From: Hyaloperonospora brassicae
Lineage: Eukaryota; Oomycota; Peronosporomycetes; Peronosporales; Peronosporaceae
Direction: 5' to 3'
Length of the DNA: 64,000 nt
Assembly: GCA_947650285.1 (NCBI GenBank)
Contig: CANTFL010001342.1
Span: 640,456-704,455, forward strand
The position numbers were made by a program, and so were the translations under genes. The notes under the pieces are model-generated. The model searched no databases, was not told the origin of the DNA, and was given only the letters and a program-made list of their open reading frames with translations. Below, piece after piece: positions 11,910-22,704 of the stretch (positions are counted from its first letter, which is position 1; each line of letters starts with the position of its first letter).

Positions 11910-13613
11910 TTAGCAGCCGCTACCACCAGCGATGAAAAGACACGACGTGGAGTCAAACATGGCCATCGTGTTGGTCGCTAGCGACCAGAGGAATGCAAAC
12001 GTGAGGTATGCAACAGTGAGTGCGCCCATGACTTTGCTGCTGCCACTCGTACGCAGGAGCTCTTGCGTTTCTTCCTTTTGAGGTGGCAGGAAAACCAAAA
12101 AGACCCACGAGAAGATGGACATTGCGTACATGATGATCACAGCGTACGAGATGTCCATTCGAACCGCTGCGTCGTCAGCTTGGATGCGCTCCGTGGTCAG
12201 GTCGAACGGCTGATCGAGCATCAGGGTCAAGGCGGACGCAAACGGGGACGATAAGTTGGCGACCATCGTGACGAGGCCAAAGACAACGCCCTCGTTACCA
12301 ACACCAGAGAGCTCCACCACCACAAAACCGGAAATCACAAAAGCGACGCCGGCCGGAAGCTGTACGGTCAGAGGCAGTCCGAGCCAGAGCCACTGGCTAC
12401 GGAACACGTCCCAGACCGTGATAAAAGTCGCGATGCCGTCGACAAGGAGGACCAGACCGCCAGTGAATATGATCATGTAGCGCCAGTTCCAGTGCAAGCC
12501 CCACTTGGACGTGATCATGATGCCGGCGAGGAACAACACGCTGCCGAGGATATCGCTGATTGTGCTGTTGATAGGCGTGACGCGCACTATGTAGGACTGC
12601 ACAGGGGAGGCAGCCGTGTACGAGATGCTCGTGAACATGGTATGGAAGAAGTTGTAGAAGATGATCTGGTAGATCGCGCGTTTCTGGATGAGGCCCCAGA
12701 GGTCGACCATGTAGCGCTTGAAGTCCACCCGAGACGTCTTCTCTTCTTTGATGTAGAACCAAGTCATGGGAATCACTGGCACCGTCAACACGGCAACAAT
12801 CAGCATCAGTTGCGGGAACGTCATGGAAAAGTCAAAGTCGCCGCCAAACTCTTTCCCATTGAAGCAGAAACCAGTCAGGAGCTGACCGAGAATGACAAAC
12901 ACTGTGCGGACGGCATACACGGCCGACTGGGTCTTGCCTCGCGTCTTGAGGGGCTCGCGCTGGGCAAAGTCCACGACGATACTATCGGCACAGACGTCGG
13001 CCATCACGTAGCCCACGGCCGCGATAAACATGAGCAGGACGTACTTGCCCGCTTGCGAAGGTGCGTCGTAGTTGATCCGCGCTTGGATGGCGGGTGTCAT
13101 ATCGGCCGGTTTGATGCCACGGTCAGCTGGTACAGTGTAGTACGGGTCCCCTGCTGGCATGCAGGCCATGGTGAGTAGCATGGCGAGGCAAACGAGCCAC
13201 CCAATGACCATCCACGGCCGACGACGGTATCCCCATAGCGGTCTGCAGTCCGACAGGATACCGTAGAAGCACTTGAAGCTCCAGGGCAGCAATACCAACG
13301 TCGAGGCAGTGGTGATTTGCGTCCCCGAAGCGTTCATGTAGTTCTGCAGGAACGGGTAAATCGTGGCGGGGAGCACGCCGTAGTTCAGCCCAACAGCGGC
13401 GTACTGGACCAGCAAACCGAAGCTGTCTTTGCTTTTGAGATTCGGAGCTTCGCCTTCTCGGAGTGCACCGCCCTCAATGTCCGCCGTATGCTCAGGCGTC
13501 TGCACTTGCGCAAAGTGCTTTTCCTGCTCAACGTCTTTGGATCGCGAGGCGGCACTTATGAACGACACTCGCGCCATGAGGTCGCTCTTGTTCGGGCTAC
13601 ATGCAGTTCCCAT
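11910..13613 (-). CDS. Folate-biopterin transporter (BT1 family, MFS)
   Basis: A 567-residue polytopic membrane protein expected to carry folates or biopterin across the plasma or an organelle membrane. An N-terminal hydrophilic stretch of about 80 residues precedes the first helix (FGLLVQYAAVGLNYGVLPA). The family hallmark follows at the next helices: WSFK-x-x-YGILSDC and GYRRRPWMVIGW, then about ten further hydrophobic segments and a short tail. A PADMTPAIQARINYDAPS loop sits before the MADVCADSIVVD helix, also typical of BT1 proteins. Length is normal for oomycete members, which form a large family. The nearest ATG is 13613; the frame upstream starts only with GTG. No intron is needed. The minus-strand gene is isolated, with the 13.7-17 kb spacer behind it. 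The family call is strong; the substrate is not shown by the sequence. Confidence 0.88.
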   Translation of the reverse strand: MGTACSPNKSDLMARVSFISAASRSKDVEQEKHFAQVQTPEHTADIEGGALREGEAPNLKSKDSFGLLVQYAAVGLNYGVLPATIYPFLQNYMNASGTQITTASTLVLLPWSFKCFYGILSDCRPLWGYRRRPWMVIGWLVCLAMLLTMACMPAGDPYYTVPADRGIKPADMTPAIQARINYDAPSQAGKYVLLMFIAAVGYVMADVCADSIVVDFAQREPLKTRGKTQSAVYAVRTVFVILGQLLTGFCFNGKEFGGDFDFSMTFPQLMLIVAVLTVPVIPMTWFYIKEEKTSRVDFKRYMVDLWGLIQKRAIYQIIFYNFFHTMFTSISYTAASPVQSYIVRVTPINSTISDILGSVLFLAGIMITSKWGLHWNWRYMIIFTGGLVLLVDGIATFITVWDVFRSQWLWLGLPLTVQLPAGVAFVISGFVVVELSGVGNEGVVFGLVTMVANLSSPFASALTLMLDQPFDLTTERIQADDAAVRMDISYAVIIMYAMSIFSWVFLVFLPPQKEETQELLRTSGSSKVMGALTVAYLTFAFLWSLATNTMAMFDSTSCLFIAGGSGC

Positions 13614-13829
13614 TCGAATGGATCGCAGTGGAGGCACGAGCGCAGCAGAGCTATAAAGAGAGAATGCGGGGAAAGAGTGGAGCTCAGGTCCGCTCCGCTC
13701 TGCTCAGCTGAGCTCGTGAATCCGGTCCGTCGACCGAAACCAGATTTTTATTGCTTACAAGAGACTCTCAATGATTGTCAAAGCGTCAGGATTTGAACGC
13801 GCTGAGGCTGCAGCGGGAATGCCCACGAC

Positions 13830-14330
13830 GTCGATGGACTGGTCGACAATGTGTATCCGCGGGTGGCTGGCTACATGGCCGCGACTGGTACCACAGCAGT
13901 CTATTCGTGGCCGTGAAGTGTCTCCAAGAAAGAAGAGAAGCTCGGAGATACCGCTATGCATGTGCTGGTCCAGGCGCTGTACTCGGTGCAACACCAATGT
14001 GCAAAACACACAACAAAACAGGCGTCTGTGCAGTGGATCAGAAAGTCTCGTTGCGTCTATGGTTGACATCGCATCATTTACGTCCTCGGGTCGCCGTTCA
14101 GCGGTCTTGAAGTCGTAGGTTGAATCCATTGAACGTACTTTTCTCCACATTGTATCAAGCGTCTCGATCCGCCAGAGTGTACCTACATTGCCAGCTCGAT
14201 CACGCCGAGCTCTATCTGCTGCATCTTTTCAATGGCGATGACGAATCCTAGAGCAGAACGTGGATGATGGGGACCGACTTCGGGCTCACTCGTCGAAACT
14301 GTCGTGTGTCTAATGCGTCTCATGCTGCGC
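13830..14330 (+). pseudogene. Possible protein-kinase-like pseudogene
   Basis: Scattered kinase-like signatures appear in different frames: FVAVKCLQER near 13905 (like the VAVK lysine motif), VYLH near 14180, FNGDDE near 14230 and TDFGLTRR near 14275 (like DFG). The distance between VAVK and DFG, about 120 codons, matches kinase domains. Stops and frame changes separate the pieces, so it cannot encode a working kinase. Oomycetes have many tyrosine-kinase-like kinases, so a dead member is plausible. Each match is short and the call is tentative. Confidence 0.3.
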
Positions 14331-16811
14331 GATTTGTCGATGGAGAAGATGCCCACGCTATGTCTCGGCCCTGGCTTGTTTACAAGAGCCGAGTGCTGAC
14401 AGCATGTAGCAGCGCGTTGCTATTGGGTGATATCTGCAATGTCCAGTTCTTGGGGTCGACCCAGGGCTCGCAGTGTCCTGCTCGATCGATAGCAGACCCT
14501 GGTGTGTGTTCTTGTAAGAACAATTCGCAGCGGACCATTAGGGAATGCAGGTTGTGCCAAGAACAGACGCACACGAGGTCGAATACGTCGCTGCGTGCTT
14601 ACATGCGGACTCAATATGCTGATCCTAGGACCTAGTCATCGACTCTTGCATGTAGCTTTACTACAGTATGTAACTCAAGCACCCTACGCTCATACAGATG
14701 ACAGCATAAGCTGTTGACACTGGTGACAGCGTGGACAGGTGCATCGCATCCTCACTTCCACGGGAAGAGTAGAGGAAGCGCCATCAACGAAACGGTCTCG
14801 CTTGTCAAACTCAAATAGTGGGCTGTACTCAATACAGTCAAGCCAATGGTACGGTATCTGCTAGACCTGTTCACAAATTGACGCCACGAGCATGTGCGTT
14901 GACACCTTGCTCACACACCACTCTTTTGCGGATCCAGCAATTATGGGTGGTCCCATTGCCTTGCGATTTTGATACCGATGTCACCATCTACGACACGCAT
15001 TACCACCTACTACTAGTCTCGGCTATCATCCGCAAAGGAAAATAATTATTCACGTTGACGTTGTTGATGTCAATATCATGTAACAGGGCCACCCCGTGAC
15101 ACGGCCGTCTTTTTCATCTTGACTCGACATGATTGCAGACGAGCTATGTGTCAGCTTGTAATGCGTATCCGTTAACCTACGGTGCAAATAGCGTGTGCCG
15201 TCGTTCAATCCAAGCACAGTATTTCTACTGACAATGAGATACCGTCAAGTGCACGCGTCGTTCTGACAAAGGTATGCGAATGAGAAGATGTGAGCATCAT
15301 AGTAAACAATGTGGTCGATGAAGAACGTATCAAGGCAAGGGCGTCTTTCTCACCCGACAATGCGCTGACGAAGATCGTGTGGGCCTCCATTATCTCGGTG
15401 TTGATAAGGTGCTTGCGGCTGCGAAAGGAAATTGTTCGTTGGTCGCTGGAATATCTACGGCACGTCTTGTTCTCCTAACATCATTCTACTCAATGAATCT
15501 TGCCTGCTGCCTGTGTTTGCTCATTGATCTTTGCCTGCCGCTGTCCCCTCTCGTTGTAGAGATGAGTCGTACTGCAGCAAAACTGCTAGTGTCGGACATT
15601 GCACTAGCGGCGTTCCGGATCAATACAGTTGCATCAGTCAAATGCAAACATGACACTGTGCCAGACGCGCCGATCCATCTGGATTACTCGCGACGCCAAC
15701 TTCCATTCTTGCGCTGCCGAGCACATAGCATCACTCAAAGCTAGTTGTGCGCTGTCTGCGGTTGACGCAAATCCTCTTAATTATGCAACCTTAGATTGGT
15801 AAGACTGCTGCTAGCCACACAAAAACCGCTAGCGTGATCTACCATGGATGAAGTGCTCGCTGACTTCTACTGTTCCAGTCGTTGAGTGTACGCGAAAACC
15901 GACAGGGTTTTGTCTACCGCCAGTCATTTTCATTGACTACGATGTACATTCGCGAGTATGTAGTACGAAGTTCGTTTATGATGATCGAATTTTGCTTAGA
16001 AGCCGCTTATCGCATGCAAGGCAAAGCGATGCTCAAGTCCGGTAGCAATATACCACACACAGTGGCAATCGCATCACTGCACTAGGATAGGCATGAGGTT
16101 CGCGGCCGCCCCACTCAGCTACGAAATGTGCCCGTTCTCAGACAGTGTGTGAAATTTGCCACACCGTCCAGTGACTCCTAGACGAACAACGGGAGAGCAG
16201 CGTTGCTACTGAGACTTTCAAACAGTGTCAAGGGACATGATACCGTCTAGCACGGACGGACTATCCTGCCTGCAGGGACCCATCAAAGTAGAAACACCAA
16301 GGAGCATGACGATCGTCTCGCTCAAGGAAATATGTGTTGTGGGTCAAAACCAAACAGGTCGAGCTCGGGTGTCACGTCACAGTCCTTCAGACTGAAGTAG
16401 GCGTGCTGCAATCTAGCAAATATGCGAAGTAGTTCATGTCTAAGCAAGATCCTTCCAGGTTCTCAGGCGCATCGTTACAGCTGGTACAAACGTTTTGATC
16501 GGAAACAAGCCGCGTAGTCCAGACTGCTAAGAGCGCAATGCAGAACTAATGCGATACTCACCGGCGTTTTCACGATATAAGAACGATTGCTTCGTCGTCT
16601 AGCTGGACGCAATCGAGCTCACTTCGTGCAGGCTTGTTCGTACATCTGTTCAACCTCGGCTTGAATCGACAAGTGCCAGTAAAGCAAAGCAGATCCAGTT
16701 TTGCCAACACCTCTCACGCACATTTGACCACAGCGTGCATCGGGAATGCACGTGTGGACAACTTGTTTTGCACATGAAGTAACAGGTCGAGTCACTTCCT
16801 TTACTCTCTCT

Positions 16812-16877
16812 TCTCTCTCTCTCTCTCTCTCTCTCGCTTGTTGTGGGCCACAAAACACACACACACACACACACACA
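16812..16877. repeat. (CT)n and (AC)n microsatellites upstream of RPA2
   Basis: A CT run (about 16812-16834) and an AC run (about 16855-16877) lie 20 bp apart, some 215-280 bp before the RPA2 start codon. They are seen directly. They could influence promoter chromatin, but nothing in the sequence shows that. Confidence 0.9.
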
Positions 16878-17044
16878 AAGACAATAATAGTCTCTCCGTC
16901 GATTCTCCAGTCGCTCCGCCACTACACAAAAAAAAGAGAGAGAGCGAAAGCGACACAAATGATACAAATGACACAAATGACACCAACTCGATCACAAATC
17001 GACCAAAACATCCCAAGCCGTCGTCCATCAGCCAACTATCGCTC

Positions 17045-17072
17045 TTGGCGCCATTTCGAATCAATTGGCGCC
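17045..17072 (+). promoter_or_regulatory. Paired E2F-like sites before RPA2
   Basis: TTGGCGCC occurs at 17045-17052 and again at 17065-17072, the second only 20 bp before the ATG at 17092. E2F/DP factors bind TTTSSCGC-type sites and classically switch on DNA replication genes at the G1/S transition, and RPA2 is such a gene. The pairing and position are seen; binding is inferred. Confidence 0.4.
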
Positions 17073-17091
17073 AAGCGCTCTTTCCGTCGTC

Positions 17092-18000
17092 ATGAACTAC
17101 GGCGGCGGCTACGAAGCGTACGGCACCGACGACTACTCCGCCACAAGTGGCGGCGGCGGCGGCGGCTTCATGTCCAGTCAACAGCCCACTGGCAATAGTC
17201 AGTCCACGACGCCTACGAAACGCAGCAACGCCGTGCAAAGCCTCGTGCCAGTGGCCATCAGTCAGCTGCAAAAGAGTTCGAGCGCGGCGTCCCCCGACGA
17301 CGACGCGTTGACGCTCGACGGCCACGAGATCTCGAGCGTGCGGCTCGTGGGACTGCTCACGAACCTGACGCCGCACTCGACGAGTCTCCGCTTCCAATTG
17401 GACGACGGCTCGGGCTGCTTTGATTGCCAGTACTTCTTGGCAGCGCTCGACGACGCGGACGCGAGCGACAGCGAACTCAATCGGCTGCGCGAAGGCAGCT
17501 ACGTGCAGGTCGTGGGCAAACTGCGGACGTTCCAGGGCAAAACGAGTCTGTCGTGTTTCCATGTCGCGCCGCTGGGCGACATGAACGAGCTCACGCACCA
17601 CCTTTTGGAGGTGCTGTACGTCCACTGTTGCAACACAAAAGGGGGCCGCAGGGCGTCGGACGCTGGGAAACTTGACGTCTCGATGACGTCGTTCCAGACA
17701 CCGACAAAAGGTGCAGGCGACGAGTGGAAGCAGCCGAGCAGTGGGGCAGGCTATGGAGGCTACGGCGGGGGCATGGACGACAGCAGGACGACGCTGTCGG
17801 ACTTTTCGCCGGATCAAAAGGCCATTCTCGACGTCCTGAGCACGTGCACGAGCGACCATGGGCTCAAGATTGACTACATTTTCAACAGCTTGCGGGGCCA
17901 AATGACCGAACCGCAGCTCCAGAGTGCACTCAATTATCTCATCAGTGAGGGGCATGTGTACTCGACCATCGATGAGCACCACTTTCAGCGCACGGCGTAG
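17092..18000 (+). CDS. RPA2: Replication protein A 32 kDa subunit
   Basis: A 302-residue homologue of the middle subunit of the heterotrimeric single-stranded-DNA-binding complex RPA, acting in the nucleus in replication, repair and recombination. The N-terminus (residues 1-45) is Gly/Tyr/Ser/Thr-rich (NYGGGYEAYG, then a Gly run), like the phosphorylated N-terminus of RPA32. An OB fold follows at about 77-180: SSVRLVGLLTNL, FQLDDGSG and GSYVQVVGKLRTFQGK are typical of DBD-D. A linker leads to a C-terminal winged helix at about 235-302 (FSPDQKAILDVL...LNYLISEGHVYSTIDEHHF), which recruits repair partners. Length matches the family (about 270 residues) with a slightly longer tail. The start at 17092 is the first ATG; the in-frame extension upstream has only TTG. 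It is intronless, converges with the mitochondrial carrier gene and lies 331 bp from it. Confidence 0.93.
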   Translation: MNYGGGYEAYGTDDYSATSGGGGGGFMSSQQPTGNSQSTTPTKRSNAVQSLVPVAISQLQKSSSAASPDDDALTLDGHEISSVRLVGLLTNLTPHSTSLRFQLDDGSGCFDCQYFLAALDDADASDSELNRLREGSYVQVVGKLRTFQGKTSLSCFHVAPLGDMNELTHHLLEVLYVHCCNTKGGRRASDAGKLDVSMTSFQTPTKGAGDEWKQPSSGAGYGGYGGGMDDSRTTLSDFSPDQKAILDVLSTCTSDHGLKIDYIFNSLRGQMTEPQLQSALNYLISEGHVYSTIDEHHFQRTA

Positions 18001-18331
18001 AGCCAGGCGGACAGACCGACCGACACACGTGGTGGCTGCTTGGAGAACTTCGATGGTCTCTTCCCCCGGTTGTCAGCAGCGGCCCAAGTTGAGTGCGTGT
18101 CGCTCTCTCTCTCTCTCTCGTGTTGTAGTGAGCGGAGCCAGGATCGTAATGGGCCTTTATCTCGTGCATACACTTGCTTGGTGGTTACGTCGATGACGGA
18201 GTAAAGCTGATGGACGCTTGGAGTGCACCACAGACCCCTAAGGCCCCATCAAGCGAATGCAGTCGTCTAATCGACTATTTAACATTACGCTCTACTATCT
18301 ATCTACTGGTCGACTCGAAAGTCGTGCCAAG
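18001..18331. other. Convergent intergenic spacer
   Basis: The spacer lies between the 3' ends of RPA2 (+) and the mitochondrial carrier gene (-). It contains a (CT)n run near 18101-18120 and no gene; both polyadenylation regions must lie here. Confidence 0.7.
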
Positions 18332-19429
18332 TCACGCCAAGTCGAAGTCGTCAACGTCTCCATTAAAGACCGTGTGTTTAATCGTCTCGTACACGCCAAA
18401 GCAGATACCAGTTGTAGGCATGATGGACACGACTCGGCACGTCGTGCCTCGCCACAAAACGCTTGGCCCTTCCTTGCTCATCGACTTGATCAAACAGTCA
18501 CGTACTCCAGCGTACTGCTTCTTCTTGCCCTGCGTCATCAATCTCACTGTCATAACATCCAACGGGTTCGTCAAGAACGCAGCCATGCCACCTGCCACAG
18601 ACCCTGCAACTAGCGACTCGGCCGAGTTCAACGGCCGCTTCCTGTCCTTCGCAGCCAAGTACTGCTCGTACCGGTGCTTCAGCGTCTCGTAGAACAAGAA
18701 CGAAAAGGCCGAGAAGAACGTGTCAACACCAAGACACGCCGAGTAGCCCGCGTAGAGTCCTCGGAGTCCCTCTGACCGGATGATAGACGTGACGGCATGC
18801 CTTGTGCCTCGATAGTTCTGCGTATACTTGACTGCGCCTCCACTGGCGTTGCAAGGGTTGCAGCCCAGTTGCAAGCGGGACTTGACCACTTCCGACGGCA
18901 CACTCACCGCCGAAATCAGCACTTCACTTGCAGCTCCAGCGAGAAAATAGATTACGCCCCGGTGCTCGTCCGGCACTAAGGGAGCCGCTGTGGCTTTGAG
19001 CGTCTCGTAGGTACTGAAATACATCGCCGCACACACGGGCGAAGTCATGACCGTCGTGCCTATGCCACCAAAGTAGCCACGTACGCCTTCTTCCTTGAAG
19101 ATCGTCTTCACCGCGCGAAACAGACCGTTATACTTGAGACTTGGCTGCTGTTGGATTTTCATGCGCAAGTTAATGACTTCGAGGGGATGCAGCATCGAGT
19201 CGGCGACGATCCCAGCGACAGCACCGGAGCACAGCGCACGCAGAGGCGGAGACAGAGCAGAGACGGCACTCGTGGCCGTCGCAGTGGGATGCGGGACGGA
19301 GACGGACGCGTCGAAGGAGCGCCGCGGGCTCGTGGTGGTGCATGTCATGGGCGACGTGGCTGGTTCGACGACGTCAGTGAGCGTGATTGGTGGAGACGCA
19401 CTGGATAATCCGAGGGGGATGGCAAACAT
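18332..19429 (-). CDS. Mitochondrial carrier (SLC25) family protein
   Basis: A 365-residue inner-membrane solute carrier with three repeats of two helices each. The signature P-x-[DE]-x-x-x-x-[KR] is present in each repeat: PLEVINLRMKIQ (about 82), PSEVVKSRLQ (about 178) and PLDVMTVRLMTQ (about 289). Matrix-helix glycine motifs follow, such as EGVRGYFGG, EGLRGLYAGY and EGPSVLWRGT. The overall pattern resembles mitoferrin and S-adenosylmethionine carriers, but the substrate contact residues do not let me choose. An N-terminal extension of about 60 Ser/Thr/Pro-rich residues precedes repeat 1 and may help targeting. The start is the ATG at 19429; a longer frame upstream looks like 5' UTR. It is intronless and converges on RPA2. 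Confidence 0.9.
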   Translation of the reverse strand: MFAIPLGLSSASPPITLTDVVEPATSPMTCTTTSPRRSFDASVSVPHPTATATSAVSALSPPLRALCSGAVAGIVADSMLHPLEVINLRMKIQQQPSLKYNGLFRAVKTIFKEEGVRGYFGGIGTTVMTSPVCAAMYFSTYETLKATAAPLVPDEHRGVIYFLAGAASEVLISAVSVPSEVVKSRLQLGCNPCNASGGAVKYTQNYRGTRHAVTSIIRSEGLRGLYAGYSACLGVDTFFSAFSFLFYETLKHRYEQYLAAKDRKRPLNSAESLVAGSVAGGMAAFLTNPLDVMTVRLMTQGKKKQYAGVRDCLIKSMSKEGPSVLWRGTTCRVVSIMPTTGICFGVYETIKHTVFNGDVDDFDLA

Positions 19430-21337
19430 CGGGCTTTTTCGTTTCTTGTCGGAAAGAATCGAGATGTTTATTATCCCAAGTGTGATCAACGATGGTGAAC
19501 TGGAGTGTAAGGTAGGGTAGATAAAAGCGTTAGGGCAGTGGTGTCGGTTGATACGGATCGAAGATGGATAGGGGGACCTATTCGACACCTGCCATCCTCT
19601 TCTTTTGTCACCGCTATTTTGCAATTGGGGACTTGACGCACGTCTTTTTGTGTGGTAGCGAAGAGCTCCAAGATAAGTTGCGTCGAAAGCGTATAACGTT
19701 CACGCGATACAGCGATCAAACTAAGACTCTCGGCAACAGAATAGCGCGACACCAGGATCGGTCTGTCTGCTTCTTGATATCCAAATGGACGACAGCGCGG
19801 GTGCTGGACCTGTCCTGGTTGACCACTGTCACCCACAAGCGCTGGACTGGTAGACCGTCTCGATTGAACAGCGTAAAGTTTTGAAGTTTGCAGCGGTGGC
19901 GTCCCAGTGCTCGTGGCAAAGACGGAGAGGGCAAGACTGGCTATCACTGGAACTGGTACTCGTGTCGATGGATACCTAAAAGGCGGCCAGTGCTTTACAA
20001 CTTACAGGCACAGCCATGCGCTCTCCTGCCCCAAACGGGACGCTGTCAAGTAGCTTGGCGCCGCATGTGTCTTCCCCGCCATGACAAATGCCACGAGGTT
20101 CTTGACCATGCATAAATGTTCACGCGCGCCTTCAGCTCGACGATTCGTGCGCCCGCCCGCCGAGTTGCTGACTGCCTCTGCGCGTACAGTGCGACAGATG
20201 TGCCGAAGCGGTAGCAGCAGTCGCAACTCGTCCAAGGTGAGTGGAGTGGCCAAGGAAGCCACAGACATGGGCGGCAGTGGTGTTCCGAGCAAAGACAGAG
20301 CCTCTGCTGCGAGTGGGATATGCGGAGCTCTATACGAGCGTGACTTCCCCTGTCCCACGCTATGAGTACAGAACCTGAACCTCTCACATTGTCTCTGCTC
20401 GAGTGGCTACGACGGACTCGTTGCGTGTCGTCCCCGCCACCCGAATCCGCATCCAGTTGATTTCATGGGACGCCACATGAGTGTCTGCAATTGGTACGGA
20501 GCAGTTCACACGAACGTCCGGTAGGTGCGTGCGAAGGTTCGCGCCGAATGGCTGCAGATGGCGGAGCACAGAGTGTCCAGTCTGGCAGGAGACAGACATG
20601 GCCGCCGTGCGTACTACAACCAACGTATCACCAAGGGATCAAGAAAGCCGTCTGGAAGGGTGGAAGAATGCTGTTCAAGGAGGTCCTTGCGCGCACGTAG
20701 CAGCAAGCACTTTGAGTGGCATCAGTGACTAGCTAGACCTGCACCTGGTGCCGTACCGAGGACGCTTGGACGCGGAGCCAGCTCCTTCTGTGACCACGTG
20801 GCTTCAAGTAGTAAGGTGGATCGCTTCCTCCTTTTTGCCTGATCCACACCCAGAGGTGCCGCCTCTCAACGTACAGTTTCTCCACTATGGAGCTGTCCCT
20901 TCCCTCGGATGGGGAAGGAGGAAGGAGGAAGGGCGCAGGCTGATCGTCCGTGCATGGACCGTGCACGTGTGAGCGGCAAGTGACCCCGACAACGCTGCCC
21001 CTTTTGCCGAAACAAGCTTAGCATCGGACCCTTCGTCTCGTAGATTCAGGTAGCTATCTCGAGGCTGCTTCGACTGCTGCGTCCACAAACGCACTCCTTT
21101 TCCCTCGGGGAGCGGCACAACGTATGCTTTGCATGCTACTGCGATGGTGATGTGATGACGCTGCATAGAATGTTGTTTGCGACTGAGGCCTCCCATCCAC
21201 CACATCCGACTGGATCAGTTCAAGCAAGTGTCCTTTCCATCAATGCCCGTGATCGCCCGCAATGAGGTCCCGGGTGAAGATTCATTTCCGAATTTGCCGT
21301 TCCGCGTGACACCATCCAAGCCCGGTCAAAAAGTCCC
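19430..21337. other. Intergenic stretch, possible coding remnants
   Basis: About 1.9 kb. Short frames on the minus strand (for example 19716-19934, containing FTLFNRDGLPVQRLWVTVVN) read like protein but lack an ATG start and recognisable domains. The 20.0-21.2 kb part has similar patchy frames on both strands. I see no gene I can support; relics of transposons or effector paralogues are possible. Confidence 0.4.
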
Positions 21338-21790
21338 ATGCACCTGCCTCTCTTCTTTGTGGTGGCTGTTGCCTCGAGCAGCATGGCCATCTGGACAACA
21401 GCAACTGCTGATGTGGGCGAAGCGAACTTTCAGGTGACGGGCGACTCGTCACCTATCGTCGTTGTGGCCCAGGAGAGTGAACGACATCTGCGAGCATCTG
21501 ACTCGCACTACTCCTCCACGGAAGGTACTGGACACCACAGAGACTGGGTGAAGAATCCGCGCGACGGGCAGGTGTTCGTAGAGCACGTACTTCACCGAGC
21601 GCTAACCGACCCGAAAAAGATGACTAGGCTGTTCAACAAATGGTACGACGACGGCTACTCGGCCGAGGAGATCTCCGCCGGGTTATATCAGCATGCGAGC
21701 AGAGACCTCGAAGAAGCGTTCGAGGGTCTTCGTGCGAACTACGTGAAGTTTGTCCGGGTCAAAGAATCCTCTAATCAGAAGTATCAATGA
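21338..21790 (+). CDS. RxLR effector with WY-like fold
   Basis: A 150-residue secreted protein. Residues 1 to about 24 form a signal peptide (MHLPLFFVVAVASSSMAIWT, cleavage near A-T-A-D). The host-targeting type motif RHLR is at 49-52, in the usual 30-60 window after the start. No EER follows; the next residues are ASDSHYSSTEG. The C-terminal half contains a W-motif-like stretch at 98-116 (LFNKWYDDGYSAEEISAGL) inside predicted helices, the hallmark of WY-fold RxLR effectors. Members act inside plant cells after delivery from haustoria or hyphae; the target is unknown. The start is the only ATG before the signal peptide. It is intronless. It lies at the border between the housekeeping block and transposon-rich DNA, a typical place for such effectors. 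Confidence 0.83.
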   Translation: MHLPLFFVVAVASSSMAIWTTATADVGEANFQVTGDSSPIVVVAQESERHLRASDSHYSSTEGTGHHRDWVKNPRDGQVFVEHVLHRALTDPKKMTRLFNKWYDDGYSAEEISAGLYQHASRDLEEAFEGLRANYVKFVRVKESSNQKYQ

Positions 21791-22704
21791 GAACACGAAG
21801 TTGTCGTAATTTCTCGATCATTGCGTTGTTCAGTGCATATTTGTTTTTTCGTAGAGCCACTGTCCCGTCATTTCGACTTTTATTCGCACTGAGCGAGTGT
21901 TGGACGAGCACAAATTGCACGCGTGATGAAACTGGCTGGTAGAATTGATACCCTCGATTTACTGTCAAAGCCTTCCAGTCACAAACGTATAAATTTAGAC
22001 AAGTGCATGTTTGTCACGTCCCTGAACAGCTGCCTCACTGATTAGTATTACCGTAGAGAGCTTGAGGTATATTAATAGAGCGGAGGGCTCATTCGGAAAA
22101 CATCTCCCACATTCGATAATTTATTGACCCGGGTGTGCATTAATCCACATTCTCGGCTTGTACCTGGATGCTCGAATCTTAAAATTAATATAGCTGACGG
22201 TTTTGTGGTATGCACACCATAATGCCTCAGCCAGGGTCTGGAAACAACATCGCAAAGGCTAGCGATTGTTCTACACAGCTACTCGCTATCATCCATACAG
22301 GTATCACGGATGGCCTACCTCAGCGACCGGGATCACCGAATCGGTTGCGCTTTAACTTCAGTTTGTCGAGCCTTGATGTTCCTTACAAATCAGGATCGTG
22401 AATGGGCATGTGTATTGTCCGTCACGCTCCTCATTCGCTTGACTAAAGCAATCGAGCTAATTTTACACGCAAGTCAAAGATGCCGTAGCGTCTGGTACGT
22501 CACGTCTTCGTAGACCTATGCAACTGCTTGATCGCATATACGTAGTTTTAGCTCCATGCACCCAATCGAGACCTCTCCTAGAGATTTTCAGACACTCCAG
22601 CAAGTACTTCAATGTTTCAGTGCACGGGTCAACATTGTATATAGCTGCTGCTCGCTCAATAAGTAGATTAACTTGTGCTTTATATGCATGCTACTCCACC
22701 AGTA
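21791..22704. other. Intergenic region after the RxLR gene
   Basis: It becomes AT-rich with short unrelated frames only. I see no gene, repeat or transposon end before repeat unit A begins near 22705. Confidence 0.5.

Larger units (their letters stand above)
13614..17044. other. Intergenic region with decayed sequence
   Basis: About 3.4 kb between the divergent BT1 and RPA2 genes. A possible kinase pseudogene occupies 13830-14330. The remainder has only short frames without recognisable domains. The last 250 bp before RPA2 carry (CT)n and (AC)n microsatellites and three tandem ACACAAATG-like repeats at 16950-16986. Confidence 0.5.

Noticed and set aside
12492..13178. 228-codon plus-strand frame opposite the BT1 transporter
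   Set aside because: It is antisense to a clearly conserved membrane protein gene and is His/Arg/Asp-rich as expected for a shadow frame.
16801..17982. 393-codon minus-strand frame opposite RPA2
   Set aside because: Shadow of the RPA2 coding strand extended through microsatellites; no independent support.
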